Part shown: positions 7,145-15,400 of the stretch, piece after piece
Layout of the letters: every line of letters begins with the position of its first letter
How positions within the stretch are numbered: the stretch's first letter is position 1
DNA from: a virus
IMG/VR virus record: IMGVR_UViG_3300032085_001464
Coordinates: 30,757-94,756 of that record
DNA length: 64,000 bases
Strand: one strand, 5' to 3'
The notes under the pieces: generated by a model
What the model saw: only the letters and a program-made list of their open reading frames with translations
Told to the model about the DNA's origin: nothing
Databases searched by the model: none
Program-made: the position numbers and the translations under genes

Positions 7145-7896
7145 TACATACCGAGTGCCAATTTAGTAGCAAGATATTCTTTACAGAGACCAGAACGAAC
7201 AATATCATCAACACCAAATTCAATTGATGCGAATGATGGCATTTGCTCTAGAATCTTCATAAAGTCTAGGATGCCATTTTTTTCGTAAGTCTTAGTCAAA
7301 TCAGTCTGGGTAGCATCACCACAGAAATGAATTTTAGAATTCTCCCCAACTCTAGTGATTATACTATCAAGTTCATGAAAATTCAAGTTTTGGCATTCGT
7401 CTACAATGACAATTGCATCATCAAGAGTAGTTCCACGAATGAATGATGTTGACCAGAAAGAAATAGTCTCTTGCTGCTTTAGATTGCCATACAACATCTC
7501 AAAGTCAGAATCAGTAGGCATCTCAAACATATATTTTACCATATTCTTATAAGGAATTTGGTAAAGAGCTGACTTATCCTCATGATCTCCGGGAAGGAAA
7601 CCAATTTCTCTAGTGGATACTAAAGAACGGACAATATAGATTTTTTGATAAGGAGAGTATTCGTCAAGAACATCTTTAATAGCATTATACAGTACAATAA
7701 AGGTTTTGCCCGTACCAGCTGCTCCATAAGCAAAAATATTTTTCCCCTGAGAATAGTCCTTGAATAGGGTTTCTTGATTATCTGTTAAGGGTTGAATATC
7801 AACCAGGAAGTCCGTATTAATAGGTTTCTTCCTTCTCATCTGCTTACTGGTCATTCCAGCACCGGCACTTGGATCGGACTTTCTCTTCCTAGGCAT
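7144..7896 (-). CDS. phoH: PhoH-like ATPase
   Basis: 250 residues. Walker A is GAAGTGKT (58-65, K64) and Walker B is IVIVDEC (D166, E167), followed by a GD sensor motif (FCGDATQTD). This is the PhoH P-loop fold, related to superfamily 1 helicases. In cyanobacterial hosts phoH can be phosphate-regulated; in the phages its role is undefined, with RNA or nucleotide metabolism proposed. The N-terminus (1-25) is basic and probably disordered. Confidence 0.92.
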   Translation of the reverse strand: MPRKRKSDPSAGAGMTSKQMRRKKPINTDFLVDIQPLTDNQETLFKDYSQGKNIFAYGAAGTGKTFIVLYNAIKDVLDEYSPYQKIYIVRSLVSTREIGFLPGDHEDKSALYQIPYKNMVKYMFEMPTDSDFEMLYGNLKQQETISFWSTSFIRGTTLDDAIVIVDECQNLNFHELDSIITRVGENSKIHFCGDATQTDLTKTYEKNGILDFMKILEQMPSFASIEFGVDDIVRSGLCKEYLATKLALGM

Positions 7897-7899
7897 AAT

Positions 7900-8154
7900 T
7901 TAGTCTAAAGTGAGTTTTTGGCAGTTTTTACCAGTTTTTTGTGCATTAGCTAATACTTCATTCCAACCGGGTTTAGATTTAAGAAGTTTATCTTTCCATT
8001 CTCCAACTTCACCAACACCGGGCATGGTTGATGGATCAGAATAATCACGAGTCCAGTCAGGATTATCTTCACGCCAGGAGTCCCAAGCATGAACACTCAT
8101 CACTACTTCTTTTTGTTCACCGGTTTCTTTGTGTACTACAGGATAAGTTGCCAT
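7900..8154 (-). CDS. Conserved hypothetical cyanophage protein (84 aa)
   Basis: Starts MATYPVVHKETGEQKEVVMS. The segment WREDNPDWTRDYSDPSTMPG and the tail WKDKLLKSKPGWNEVL recall small proteins found beside phoH in other cyanophages, sometimes named FmdB-like. There is no zinc-ribbon cysteine pair here (a single C at residue 79), so the FmdB label is not supported. Function unknown; it is co-transcribed with phoH. Confidence 0.6.
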   Translation of the reverse strand: MATYPVVHKETGEQKEVVMSVHAWDSWREDNPDWTRDYSDPSTMPGVGEVGEWKDKLLKSKPGWNEVLANAQKTGKNCQKLTLD

Positions 8155-8180
8155 ATCAAAATATTATGCGAAGTTATTTA

Positions 8181-8819
8181 TCAAAACCAATTGAGTGCCT
8201 TGCCGACAGTAGGATATTGTTCGCAGAAAATACTCTTAGCCTGAACTGCGATATCCATATGTTCTTTCTGAGTACCATGAGCACTTCTAAGATCTATATA
8301 ATGCACCCACGAGCGACATGAGCCTGTCATATAGATTCTTGTGGGGGTTGCTAAGGGAAGCACCATTCTAGCGCACTCCTTGGCGATTCCAGCGTCTAGC
8401 ATGGTCTGATATAGATCCATACCTTCAGTAAAGTATTTCTGTATAGCAATCTCAAAAGTTTGTCTTTTAAATGCATCAACATTGTCAAGACTATTTTGGC
8501 GATTCTTGTAATCTTGGCCACGCAATTCAGGAATAGGAATACTACTAGCTAACATAGAACTGTCAGCATATCTTTGTGAAAATTCCTGGAATGTAAAAGA
8601 ACGGTGACGAAGCACTTGAGCTGCGATTGCCCTAGAAGTTTCAATTTCTAAAGTCATGTATGCTTGCTCAAACACAGACCAATGTCCATGATTAATACAA
8701 TACTTTAAGAGACCTTCAAAGCTAGGATTATCCTGATTATTAGGATTTGAAACCCTTGCTATGTACGCCATCGTCTCCTCTGGATTCGGAGTCGATTGAA
8801 CTAGTCTCACTTTTTCCAT
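8181..8819 (-). CDS. thyX: Flavin-dependent thymidylate synthase ThyX
   Basis: 212 residues with the ThyX signature RHRSFTFQEFSQRY (71-84). It methylates dUMP to dTMP using methylenetetrahydrofolate, FAD and NADPH. Length and the surrounding HGH (44-46) and YMTLEIETSRA segments fit the family. It works with NrdAB, encoded at 58.8-62.3 kb, to raise dTTP for phage DNA. Its 5' end overlaps the preceding small gene by 80 bases. Confidence 0.93.
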   Translation of the reverse strand: MEKVRLVQSTPNPEETMAYIARVSNPNNQDNPSFEGLLKYCINHGHWSVFEQAYMTLEIETSRAIAAQVLRHRSFTFQEFSQRYADSSMLASSIPIPELRGQDYKNRQNSLDNVDAFKRQTFEIAIQKYFTEGMDLYQTMLDAGIAKECARMVLPLATPTRIYMTGSCRSWVHYIDLRSAHGTQKEHMDIAVQAKSIFCEQYPTVGKALNWF

Positions 8820-8961
8820 GATTTCCTTTCAGTTGTTTTAATTTTAATCCCTTTTTAGCAACTTTCCTTGCTTTCTTCATATACAAAAGTTCTTCATCTG
8901 TATATAACCAAGGTTGTTTAAGTGCTTCCTTGGTTAACCGAATTGTATCCTTCATCCGCAT
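8740..8961 (-). CDS. Small basic protein overlapping thyX
   Basis: 73 residues. The N-terminal 47 residues (MRMKDTIRLTKEALKQPWL, then a lysine-rich helix) look like a genuine small conserved cyanophage protein. The last 27, encoded within thyX in another frame, are Ser/Gly/Asp-rich and probably follow from the overlap. The start may be the ATG at 8955 (MKDTIRL). Function unknown; the basic helix could bind nucleic acid. Confidence 0.5.
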   Translation of the reverse strand: MRMKDTIRLTKEALKQPWLYTDEELLYMKKARKVAKKGLKLKQLKGNHGKSETSSIDSESRGDDGVHSKGFKS

Positions 8962-9175
8962 AGTAGACCTCGTAGTATTTTAGTAGTCCGTGAGTTATCA
9001 TATTTCCTTGGGATACCCAATCATGAGCACATTCATATATGCTCTGGTTTGAATATTTAGGAGATCCATCTGGATTCAACTCACTACCAAAATTCTTCAA
9101 AAGGATTGATAGAGCAGAGTTTCTAACTTGCATTTTTTCTGGAGTATATCTCCAGTCAGTCTGCATATCCGTCAT
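8918..9175 (-). CDS. Conserved hypothetical protein (85 aa)
   Basis: The upstream in-frame TTG at 9190 is unlikely; the ATG at 9173-9175 (MTDMQTDWRYTPEKM) or 9166 is preferred. The segment RNSALSILLKNFG and QSIYECAHDWVSQGNMITH suggest an all-helical fold of a type repeatedly present near thyX in cyanophages. It overlaps both neighbours by 20 to 45 bases. Function unknown. Confidence 0.6.
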   Translation of the reverse strand: MTDMQTDWRYTPEKMQVRNSALSILLKNFGSELNPDGSPKYSNQSIYECAHDWVSQGNMITHGLLKYYEVYYADEGYNSVNQGST

Positions 9176-9326
9176 CGTCTCCGTCTCCAAAGTATTCTAC
9201 TGGATCATCATAGTTTTCGCGCTTATCTTGTTGATAAGCTTCTGCATCGGAGAACACTTCAGATTCTAGTTCTTGCACCAATGCTTTCATGGTCAAGACC
9301 AAACCCTTTAAAACTTGTCTGTCCAT
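9156..9326 (-). CDS. Small acidic hypothetical protein (56 aa)
   Basis: ATG at 9324-9326, TGA at 9156-9158. The first half is a helix (VLKGLVLTMKALVQELE), the second half very acidic and ends in DGDDDGYAD. It overlaps the next start by 20 bases, as expected in a coupled unit. It is the first gene after the terminator at 9354-9386. Function unknown. Confidence 0.5.
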   Translation of the reverse strand: MDRQVLKGLVLTMKALVQELESEVFSDAEAYQQDKRENYDDPVEYFGDGDDDGYAD

Positions 9327-9353
9327 AAAAGAATGAGGTTTTGATCATTATAC

Positions 9354-9386
9354 ACAAAAAAAGAGGACTCGTCAAGAGTCCTCTTT
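9354..9386 (-). terminator. Intrinsic terminator
   Basis: A perfect 11-base-pair stem AAAGAGGACTC / GAGTCCTCTTT with a five-base loop (9371-9375), followed on the minus strand by a run of Ts. It ends the transcript of the DUF4278-like gene (9406-9549). Confidence 0.85.
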
Positions 9387-9405
9387 AATTCGTCCAATCT
9401 AGTAC

Positions 9406-9549
9406 TCAGCTTTTTGATGCGAACTTACGCTCAACTTTAATACCACGATACATTAATTCGTGATTTTGACGAGCAGTTTGCTCCTCAATTACTTTTGCTT
9501 TGTACTGGTCTGCGTCATACTTGACGCCACGGTATGTGATTGTAGACAT
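9406..9549 (-). CDS. DUF4278-like mini-protein
   Basis: 47 residues, ATG at 9547-9549. It carries two copies of the YRG motif, TYRGVKYD (5-12) and MYRGIKVER (33-41), separated by a charged helix. This is the hallmark of DUF4278, a small family of cyanobacteria and cyanophages. The ribosome binding site before it is AGGAG. The strong terminator directly downstream suggests a short discrete transcript. Function unknown. Confidence 0.7.
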   Translation of the reverse strand: MSTITYRGVKYDADQYKAKVIEEQTARQNHELMYRGIKVERKFASKS

Positions 9550-9619
9550 CGGTTTACTCCTGAAGTTGGGTGAAAATTAACCTTCTCAGCTTTCGCTGGA
9601 TCCGTTTTTTCCCGTTCCT

Positions 9620-9787
9620 TCAGTCGTGTGCGTCCCAATACCACCGACACTCTGGTGCTGAGTCCTTAAGGGTCTCAACCAACTCAACCTTAACTTGATT
9701 GCTAAGGTTTTGATTATTCTCAATCTTCAGCATGATAGCATCAGTTTGAGTACAGGTGAGTGTTGTGTAGAATAATACTTCTAACAT
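9620..9787 (-). CDS. Conserved small cyanophage protein (55 aa)
   Basis: ATG at 9785-9787, TGA at 9620-9622. Sequence features are MLEVLFYTTLTCTQTDAIML, a central Asn/Gln/Leu helix and the ending DSAPECRWYWDAHD. The hydrophobic N-terminus with a CTQ motif could be a signal or lipobox-like segment. I recall similar small proteins in other cyanophages and cyanobacteria but no function. It has its own consensus promoter at 9852-9881; its leader carries a CCAGA-GCAA-TCTGG mini-hairpin with a GNRA-type loop. Confidence 0.6.
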   Translation of the reverse strand: MLEVLFYTTLTCTQTDAIMLKIENNQNLSNQVKVELVETLKDSAPECRWYWDAHD

Positions 9788-9851
9788 GGGATGAACGACT
9801 CCGTTCCGCGACTTACTTGCGTCCAGATTGCTCTGGATGAACGACAGGTCT

Positions 9852-9881
9852 ATTATAGACCACTATCATTATTTATGTCAA
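9852..9881 (-). promoter_or_regulatory. Sigma70-type promoter
   Basis: TTGACA (9881-9876), 18-base spacer, TATAAT (9857-9852) on the minus strand, followed by AGACC, exactly as at the gp32 promoter. The spacer also contains ATAAATA directly after the -35. Confidence 0.8.
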
Positions 9882-9892
9882 CCCTATAGGGC

Positions 9893-9922
9893 AAAAAAAA
9901 CCCGGAGATTTTTTCCCCGGAT
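9893..9922 (-). terminator. Intrinsic terminator
   Basis: Minus strand: CCGGGGA ... TCTCCGG stem with an A-rich loop, followed by eight Ts. It ends the unit 11325-9943, just before the promoter at 9852-9881. Confidence 0.75.
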
Positions 9923-9942
9923 TCTTGAAAATAAAAGTCAAA

Positions 9943-10215
9943 TTACTTTTTAGACTCTTTATTTTTACTTTTATACCCATACATCTTTGGGTTGACTTTC
10001 CCATCAGTCTGAGTCCAACCCTTTAATCCATGCTTATATTCGTCGTAATAATAATCAAAAAGATCTACTTGTTTGTAGGATGAGGCAATATCATACTTTT
10101 TATGTCCCTCAGAGTCATAGTATTCGATTAAAAAAGCCGAGTATGGCAAAGATTTATCTTTTGCCAACTCGGGATCGCAATCCTTATGTAGGATGGTTAC
10201 TCTTTCGTTGTTCAA
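9943..10215 (-). CDS. Hypothetical protein (90 aa), likely TTG start
   Basis: Reads NNERVTILHKDCDPELAKD, then a tyrosine-rich centre (FLIEYYDSEGHKKYD, LFDYYYDEYKHG) and a lysine-rich tail. No ATG exists before residue 79. The TTG at 10213-10215 overlaps the upstream TGA (TTGA), which supports it as a coupled non-ATG start. No family recognised. Confidence 0.55.
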   Translation of the reverse strand: MNNERVTILHKDCDPELAKDKSLPYSAFLIEYYDSEGHKKYDIASSYKQVDLFDYYYDEYKHGLKGWTQTDGKVNPKMYGYKSKNKESKK

Positions 10216-10661
10216 CTACGATTACCCCACTCAACATCAGGATATGCTTCCTTGACGACATTGTGAGTGATACGATACTTCTTACCCAAATTCTTATCCT
10301 TAACCAAGCAGATAATTTCTGCTTCATCGGGATGAAGAGACTCTAAAAGTTCAATGAACAAAGATTCTCTACGAGTCCTCTTAAGACTATCATTACCCCC
10401 CTTTACATAGTTATAAAGAGTTCTATACTGACTAGCTAATTTACTCTGAGATTCTACAGTAGGAGAATCATTTGGAGTGAATGGAACATCTCCTTCAGGA
10501 ATGGCACTTATGACACTATCATCAAAGTTCCACACAAATAAAGAGACTAAAGCAGGAGATCTATGCTCTTTGAGCAGATTGATTTTTGCTGCTTTAGTTT
10601 TTGCACTCGACACAGCTTGCAAAATTTCAGATTGGAGTGGATGTGGTGGTAATTTACTCAT
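10212..10661 (-). CDS. Conserved T4-like phage protein (DUF6433-like)
   Basis: 149 residues from the ATG at 10659-10661 (MSKLPPHPLQSEILQAV). It is helical, with the features KAAKINLLKEHRSPALVSLF, FDDSVISAIPEGDVPF and a C-terminal helix-turn region (KNLGKKYRITHNVVKEAYPD) that could bind DNA. The same arrangement occurs in several T4-like phages as an uncharacterised family; I tentatively match it to DUF6433. Next to glutaredoxin and nucleotide genes. Confidence 0.6.
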   Translation of the reverse strand: MSKLPPHPLQSEILQAVSSAKTKAAKINLLKEHRSPALVSLFVWNFDDSVISAIPEGDVPFTPNDSPTVESQSKLASQYRTLYNYVKGGNDSLKRTRRESLFIELLESLHPDEAEIICLVKDKNLGKKYRITHNVVKEAYPDVEWGNRS

Positions 10662-10678
10662 GATTTTCAAATTAATAA

Positions 10679-10903
10679 TTAGTCTTCGTCATCGGCATCG
10701 TCTTCATTAAAACGAAAGGCGATTAATGAGTCAGGAAGAATATTTCCATTCTCATCATACATTTCAGGGTGGAGAACTTGTTGTTGATCTGAACGATCAT
10801 GATGGTACATCATATATTCTCTAAGTACCCATCCTAGCATACATCCAACGATTAATGCACCTATGACCAAGAACGATCCTGCAACTAAACTTACAGCTAG
10901 CAT
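10679..10903 (-). CDS. Small membrane-anchored protein
   Basis: 74 residues. A single N-terminal transmembrane segment (residues 1-27, SLVAGSFLVIGALIVGCMLGW) is followed by a basic turn and an acidic, Asn-rich cytoplasmic or periplasmic tail ending DADDED. This may be a signal-anchor. Function unknown. Confidence 0.6.
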   Translation of the reverse strand: MLAVSLVAGSFLVIGALIVGCMLGWVLREYMMYHHDRSDQQQVLHPEMYDENGNILPDSLIAFRFNEDDADDED

Positions 10904-10907
10904 TGTT

Positions 10908-11150
10908 TTACTCCGAGGAATTATTTTTTCTGATATCCAAATAAAAATTCAGATGTAGAACAATATCTCTCCTGAAGAAAGATAACATGTTACCGAACTT
11001 TATTTGAAAAGTTTTTGGTTGTTCTTTCTTTTTTCCTCCGCTGAGAATGAACTCCACCCCCCGATTTCCGTGGGTATCTTTATTTAGTTCTGGTTCAGAC
11101 AAGATTCTGCTCTTTAAAATACTGTACTGTTTCAGCAGCTCCTCCAACAA
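10908..11150 (-). CDS. Doubtful ORF between glutaredoxin and membrane protein
   Basis: An open frame of 80 codons begins with TTG inside the glutaredoxin gene and runs to a TAA just before the next ATG. The first internal ATG (10991) leaves only 26 codons. The composition after the glutaredoxin stop (KKKEQPKTFQIKFGNML) is not clearly protein-like. The 190-base gap otherwise holds a CTAAATA-like box and a possible ribosome site. I keep it only as a possibility. Confidence 0.25.
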   Translation of the reverse strand: MLEELLKQYSILKSRILSEPELNKDTHGNRGVEFILSGGKKKEQPKTFQIKFGNMLSFFRRDIVLHLNFYLDIRKNNSSE

Positions 11151-11325
11151 CTTTATCGTTGTGAACTACCTGAGGAAAATACTGCGTATTAAATTCATTT
11201 TGAAATTCTTCAATAGTAAAATCCTGATTTAATGTGTAGACTACATGCTTTTGCTCTGTAATCTCCATGAGCTGTTTTACTTGACGACAGTGACCACACC
11301 CTGGCATTGAGTAGATTGTAAACAT
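11095..11325 (-). CDS. grx: Glutaredoxin
   Basis: 76 residues with the redox motif C10-G-H-C13 in SMPGCGHCRQ, a cis-proline segment (YFPQVV, about 49-54) and the GG motif (VVGGAAETVQYF). It is the length of phage NrdC-type glutaredoxins, which reduce ribonucleotide reductase. The reductase genes of this phage are at 58.8-62.3 kb. The active site CGHC differs from the common CPYC, which may shift the redox potential. Confidence 0.88.
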   Translation of the reverse strand: MFTIYSMPGCGHCRQVKQLMEITEQKHVVYTLNQDFTIEEFQNEFNTQYFPQVVHNDKVVGGAAETVQYFKEQNLV

Positions 11326-11362
11326 AACTTACTGCTTTACCTACAAGTAGATTTATAAAAAA

Positions 11363-11917
11363 TTAAATTGCTCTATTATATCCCCGGAGCTGTGGGGGCA
11401 CATGATCAACATTTGCAGAAATAACTATTCTTCTTCCCTCATGATTATCAGGAACCCAATGCGGTAAGCTAGCGTCAAACACTAAAACTAATCCATTTTC
11501 TACAGGTCTACATGAGTCTCCAAAACAAATAGGGGCAGAGTTTTCCTCCACATCAATATAAAAAATGAAAGACAATGCTGAGGGAAAGTGACTATGATAT
11601 TTTGTCCCTTCATTTGGACCATAATCCATAGCCCATAGATTAGTTACCTCATATATGCCGTTACTATAAAAGTACTGCTTGCCAATAGAGTTGGCAAACT
11701 CCTCAAAGTAATTTGCAATTGAAGAAAATCTAGAATCAACCTCATGAAGATTCCAAGCAGATCTCCAACTCGCTTCGACATTACTATCAGAGACACTATC
11801 AGGGTTTTCTTTTTTATGATCTAAAATATTCTGTTTGAATTCATCCAACCTTTCAGTCCATCTAGACTCAAAAATTGGCATTTGAACAGAGACTTTACTA
11901 ATTCCGATATCGGTCAT
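11363..11917 (-). CDS. 2OG-Fe(II) oxygenase-like protein, copy A
   Basis: 184 residues from the ATG at 11917 (an upstream in-frame TTG is unlikely). The double-stranded beta-helix region is visible: YHSHFPSALSFIFYIDVEE with an H-x-H-F iron-site-like motif, then GLVLVFDASLPHWVPDNHEGRR with the distal histidine and the arginine that binds 2-oxoglutarate in the family. It is a tandem paralogue of the next gene, sharing HFPSA, YIDVEE and the closing GRRI. Substrate unknown. Confidence 0.75.
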   Translation of the reverse strand: MTDIGISKVSVQMPIFESRWTERLDEFKQNILDHKKENPDSVSDSNVEASWRSAWNLHEVDSRFSSIANYFEEFANSIGKQYFYSNGIYEVTNLWAMDYGPNEGTKYHSHFPSALSFIFYIDVEENSAPICFGDSCRPVENGLVLVFDASLPHWVPDNHEGRRIVISANVDHVPPQLRGYNRAI

Positions 11918-11919
11918 AA

Positions 11920-12480
11920 TCAAGATTCATCAATAATACTAATGTTCATAGCAACAGCAATCCTTCTCCCCTTCGTAGGCGGAACATGATGTGTAATGAA
12001 TCCAGGAAACAAAACTAACATCCCATTCTTTACATGGACTTCCTTATCTTCCAATAAGATAGGAGCAACATCTTCTTCGACATCAATATAGTAAACGCAA
12101 GACCATGCTGATGGAAAGTGATCATGAGGGGTAGCTTGATCACCCTCCTCCATGACTACTGCCCATAAAGAAGCGAGTTTATACTTTGCATGAGTATGGA
12201 ATACCTGCTCCGTAATGTAGTCTAGCACATATATGACATAATTGCCAATGTCCAAAAACCTATCATCAGTTTGATGTGTATCCCACTTAGTTAACCATGC
12301 CTTGACAGAATGGCCTGCGGTCTCATCTGTATCCAGATATTCTGGATCTTGAGATCTTTTCTCCAGAATTATATCTTTAAATCTATTAAATTCTTCTGGA
12401 CCATTTTCAATAATAAAGGTGGGCAACTTAGTGACCACCTTATCATATTGAATAACCCTAGATGTAGGTCCGTTCTCCAT
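11920..12480 (-). CDS. 2OG-Fe(II) oxygenase-like protein, copy B
   Basis: 186 residues from the ATG at 12480 (MENGPTSRVIQYDK). The motif set is HDHFPSAWSCVYYIDVEEDVAP, NGMLVLFPGFITHHVPP and GRRIAVAMN. It is recognisably the sister of the downstream gene, so a local duplication is likely. It overlaps the end of the giant subtilase-fibre gene by 23 bases, so these oxygenases may act on that protein or be carried with it; that is inference only. Confidence 0.75.
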   Translation of the reverse strand: MENGPTSRVIQYDKVVTKLPTFIIENGPEEFNRFKDIILEKRSQDPEYLDTDETAGHSVKAWLTKWDTHQTDDRFLDIGNYVIYVLDYITEQVFHTHAKYKLASLWAVVMEEGDQATPHDHFPSAWSCVYYIDVEEDVAPILLEDKEVHVKNGMLVLFPGFITHHVPPTKGRRIAVAMNISIIDES

Positions 12481-15400
12481 CTTGTCCACCAAGCGTCATA
12501 ATACTAAGTTCGCCCAAGTCTTCAAGGGCAGGAATTCCATTATACACCCTAACGGTATATCCGTTAACTGTTCTGTCAGAAATTCGTAAATTAACGATAC
12601 CACCTGGGAAAGCATTTGTACCACTTGCGATACCAATGACAGCATAGTCAGTATCATTCATTGCATCAGCAAAGTTAACATTGTAGATACCAGTACCGGT
12701 TTGAACGATAGAGCTTACATTATGTGAGCGATCTCCAGGGACATAATCACTGTTACCAACACCAAGGTTAGTGTTCATGTACCAAGAAGTGGCGCGACCT
12801 TCATAGAATTGAGTGTAAGTAGCAGTCTTGAGACCTACAAGATTCTTAAACTCCCCAACTCTGCTGACCTTATGGAAATCATTATTAAACACTTGGATGG
12901 AGTTACCCATGCTTCCAAATTGTGTTCCAATACCAGCACCATAATACAAGAGTTGAGGAGTGTTCTCATCAATGAGAATTTCAGTATAAGTTCCAGTCTC
13001 AGTTACATTATCAGAGTACTGATTCGGAGTTGTTGTACCAAATCCTACTGCAGAACCATCTGCAGCATAGTAGAACCTGATCGGATAGTTTACCTGCTGT
13101 GATGCATTCTCAAAGCGATAGGTTTGACCTACTTCAAATCTCAGGTAAGGAGATTCATAACCCTGAACATTGATAGAACGATCAGATCCGATGCCATAAT
13201 ATCTGTGATCTGTTGTCTTTGTACCAATAGTAGTAGGTAGAGGCTTGTATGTGCCCTCAAACTGCGTATAAAGGTTCTTAGCGGTGTCTGCAGCGCCCGT
13301 TAAGGTGGAGAAACTAGAACTATTAGCAAAGAGTGCATTGTTTGCCTGAGAGGCGAGTCCAGCGAGCGTAGCGTAGGTAGCAATGCCAGCGACAATAGCC
13401 TCAGATGCAATACCTGCAAGTGTAGCACGAGGTGCCTCGTTAATCGTTACTGTAACGATACCAGCAGAGACTGGACTTACATCGAGACCAGCATTAAAGT
13501 TGACTGTTCCTGCTGTACCGACTGCGGATCCAGAGTCTTGAATGATGACACCGGAACCAGAAGCAACAATATTAGTTAACTGAGATCCGTCACCAATAAA
13601 TCTCGGTGCAGTGATGTCATTATTAGATGTGATTGTAGCATCAACATCCAATTGAGAAGCTGTTCCTGCAGTTGTTGCACTGTCAGCAGTATTTGCCGAG
13701 GTCGCTGTGGTTGCTACCGTAGCCAATCCAGCAACAGTTGCAAAGTCTGCTTGAGTTGCTTTAGGAACAGAAACCCCAGCGGCAAGACTATTAGCAGTTT
13801 GTGCAACACCTACGGTATCTGCAGCAGTAATAGTGACAATACCAGCAGAGATTTGAGATACTGTCAGATTCTGACCGAAGTTAATAGTAGCAGCAGTACC
13901 AACAGTACTATCATCATCCTTAATGATGACACCTGCACCAACACCAGTTACACCAGTAATACCAGAACCATCTCCAAAGAATGCAGTAGCAGTAATGTTA
14001 CCGCTGGTATTAACATTGATGTTTGTACCAATACCAGAGGGACCAGGGTCCTGAGGTACAGAGTGAGCAACAAAAGTCAGATTGGGTTTAGAACCACGAA
14101 CAATCAAGCTCTGACCCTTAGCAAGAGCAAGGTTGTCGATCTGAACATCCTGCAGAGGAGCCAGTCTTAAACCAAATACCAGGTAGTCAGACTCTTGGAA
14201 CTGTGCGAGACCACCAGAGGACAGACCAACTGACATGCCAACAGTAGAGTCAGAGTTCTGGTTTGTAGCATGAACTGTGACTAGGCTATCTTCTTGTGCT
14301 GTAAAAAACTCAAGGTTAGTATTGATCTGGAAAGGAGGATTGAATCCAAGAGTACCAGATCTTCTTCTACCATGAACCAGAGCAGAGTCAGGACCCAACT
14401 TATCAAACTTTCTAGTAGCAAAGGCAAGGAAAGAGATGTTAGGGTCGAAAGAAGATACGAAGATCTTATCTCCAGGTTTGATACCAACTTTTTCAATCAG
14501 TCTCGTACCACCTCTATCAAGGGGAATACCATAGGTAATATAGTCACTCCTTTTGAATCCAGGAGTACTAGAAATACCAATAGAGAATGTAGAACGGAAG
14601 TCGTTCTGGTTTGCAACACTAATGCTAACCTCAAGGAGGTTATCTGCCTCATATAACTGAACCGGCTCAACAACACCGTTCGTTAGTGTTGTTTTAATAG
14701 AAGCAAGTCTACCAACCTCAGCAAGAGCAGCAGAAGGAGTGGTGAAAGAAATTACTGCTGAGAAAGGAGATGTATGTTCAACACCAGATGTACCATCAGC
14801 GTTAGAAAGATGACGACATCTTACATAGAAGGTATGATTAGAGTTAAGTCCTTCAGGAATTATCTGAGATAAAGAAGTATTATTGTTACCAACACTAGTA
14901 AATACTATAGTAGTAAATCCAATATCTTCAGCAACTTCAAACTCAACTGCTTTTAAAGTACCAGATACTGCTTCACTATCAATAGAAACAAATGCACTGG
15001 ATACAAGAGCAATACCAAATCTCTGATTTAGAGTAGTTCCACTGATAGGACTAATAATCGTAGGTGCCTGAACACCAGGAGCATTACCTAAGGTAGCGAA
15101 TGAAACAATACCTGTAGAGTAATTAGAGGTATATGAAGTAAATGATGTGCCATCATCGTTAGACAGATGTCTTGTACGAGCATAGTGGGTCGTGAAACCT
15201 GCTAACTGAACATCAACTGTTTGGATTAGACTAGTATTATTATCTCCAGTAGATTCCCAGACAATAGAACTAAAGTCAGATGCAGTAGAGAGTTGCATCT
15301 CAACTGCTTTTAAAGTACCAGATACGGTAGTATCTCCAATAGCAACATAGCTACTAGATCTTATCTGTAAGCTTTCAGTACTAACACCAACATCATTATT

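Noticed and set aside
7900-8154. FmdB zinc-ribbon assignment
   Set aside because: Only one cysteine is present, so the expected four-cysteine ribbon is missing.
9560-9620. Possible RNA element after the 55-aa gene
   Set aside because: No stable hairpin with a T-run is visible, only short GC-rich pieces.
13652-14170. Plus-strand Cys/Ser-rich frame of 172 codons
   Set aside because: It mirrors the repeat region of the giant fibre protein; cysteine and serine codons arise from the complement of Ala/Thr-rich repeats.
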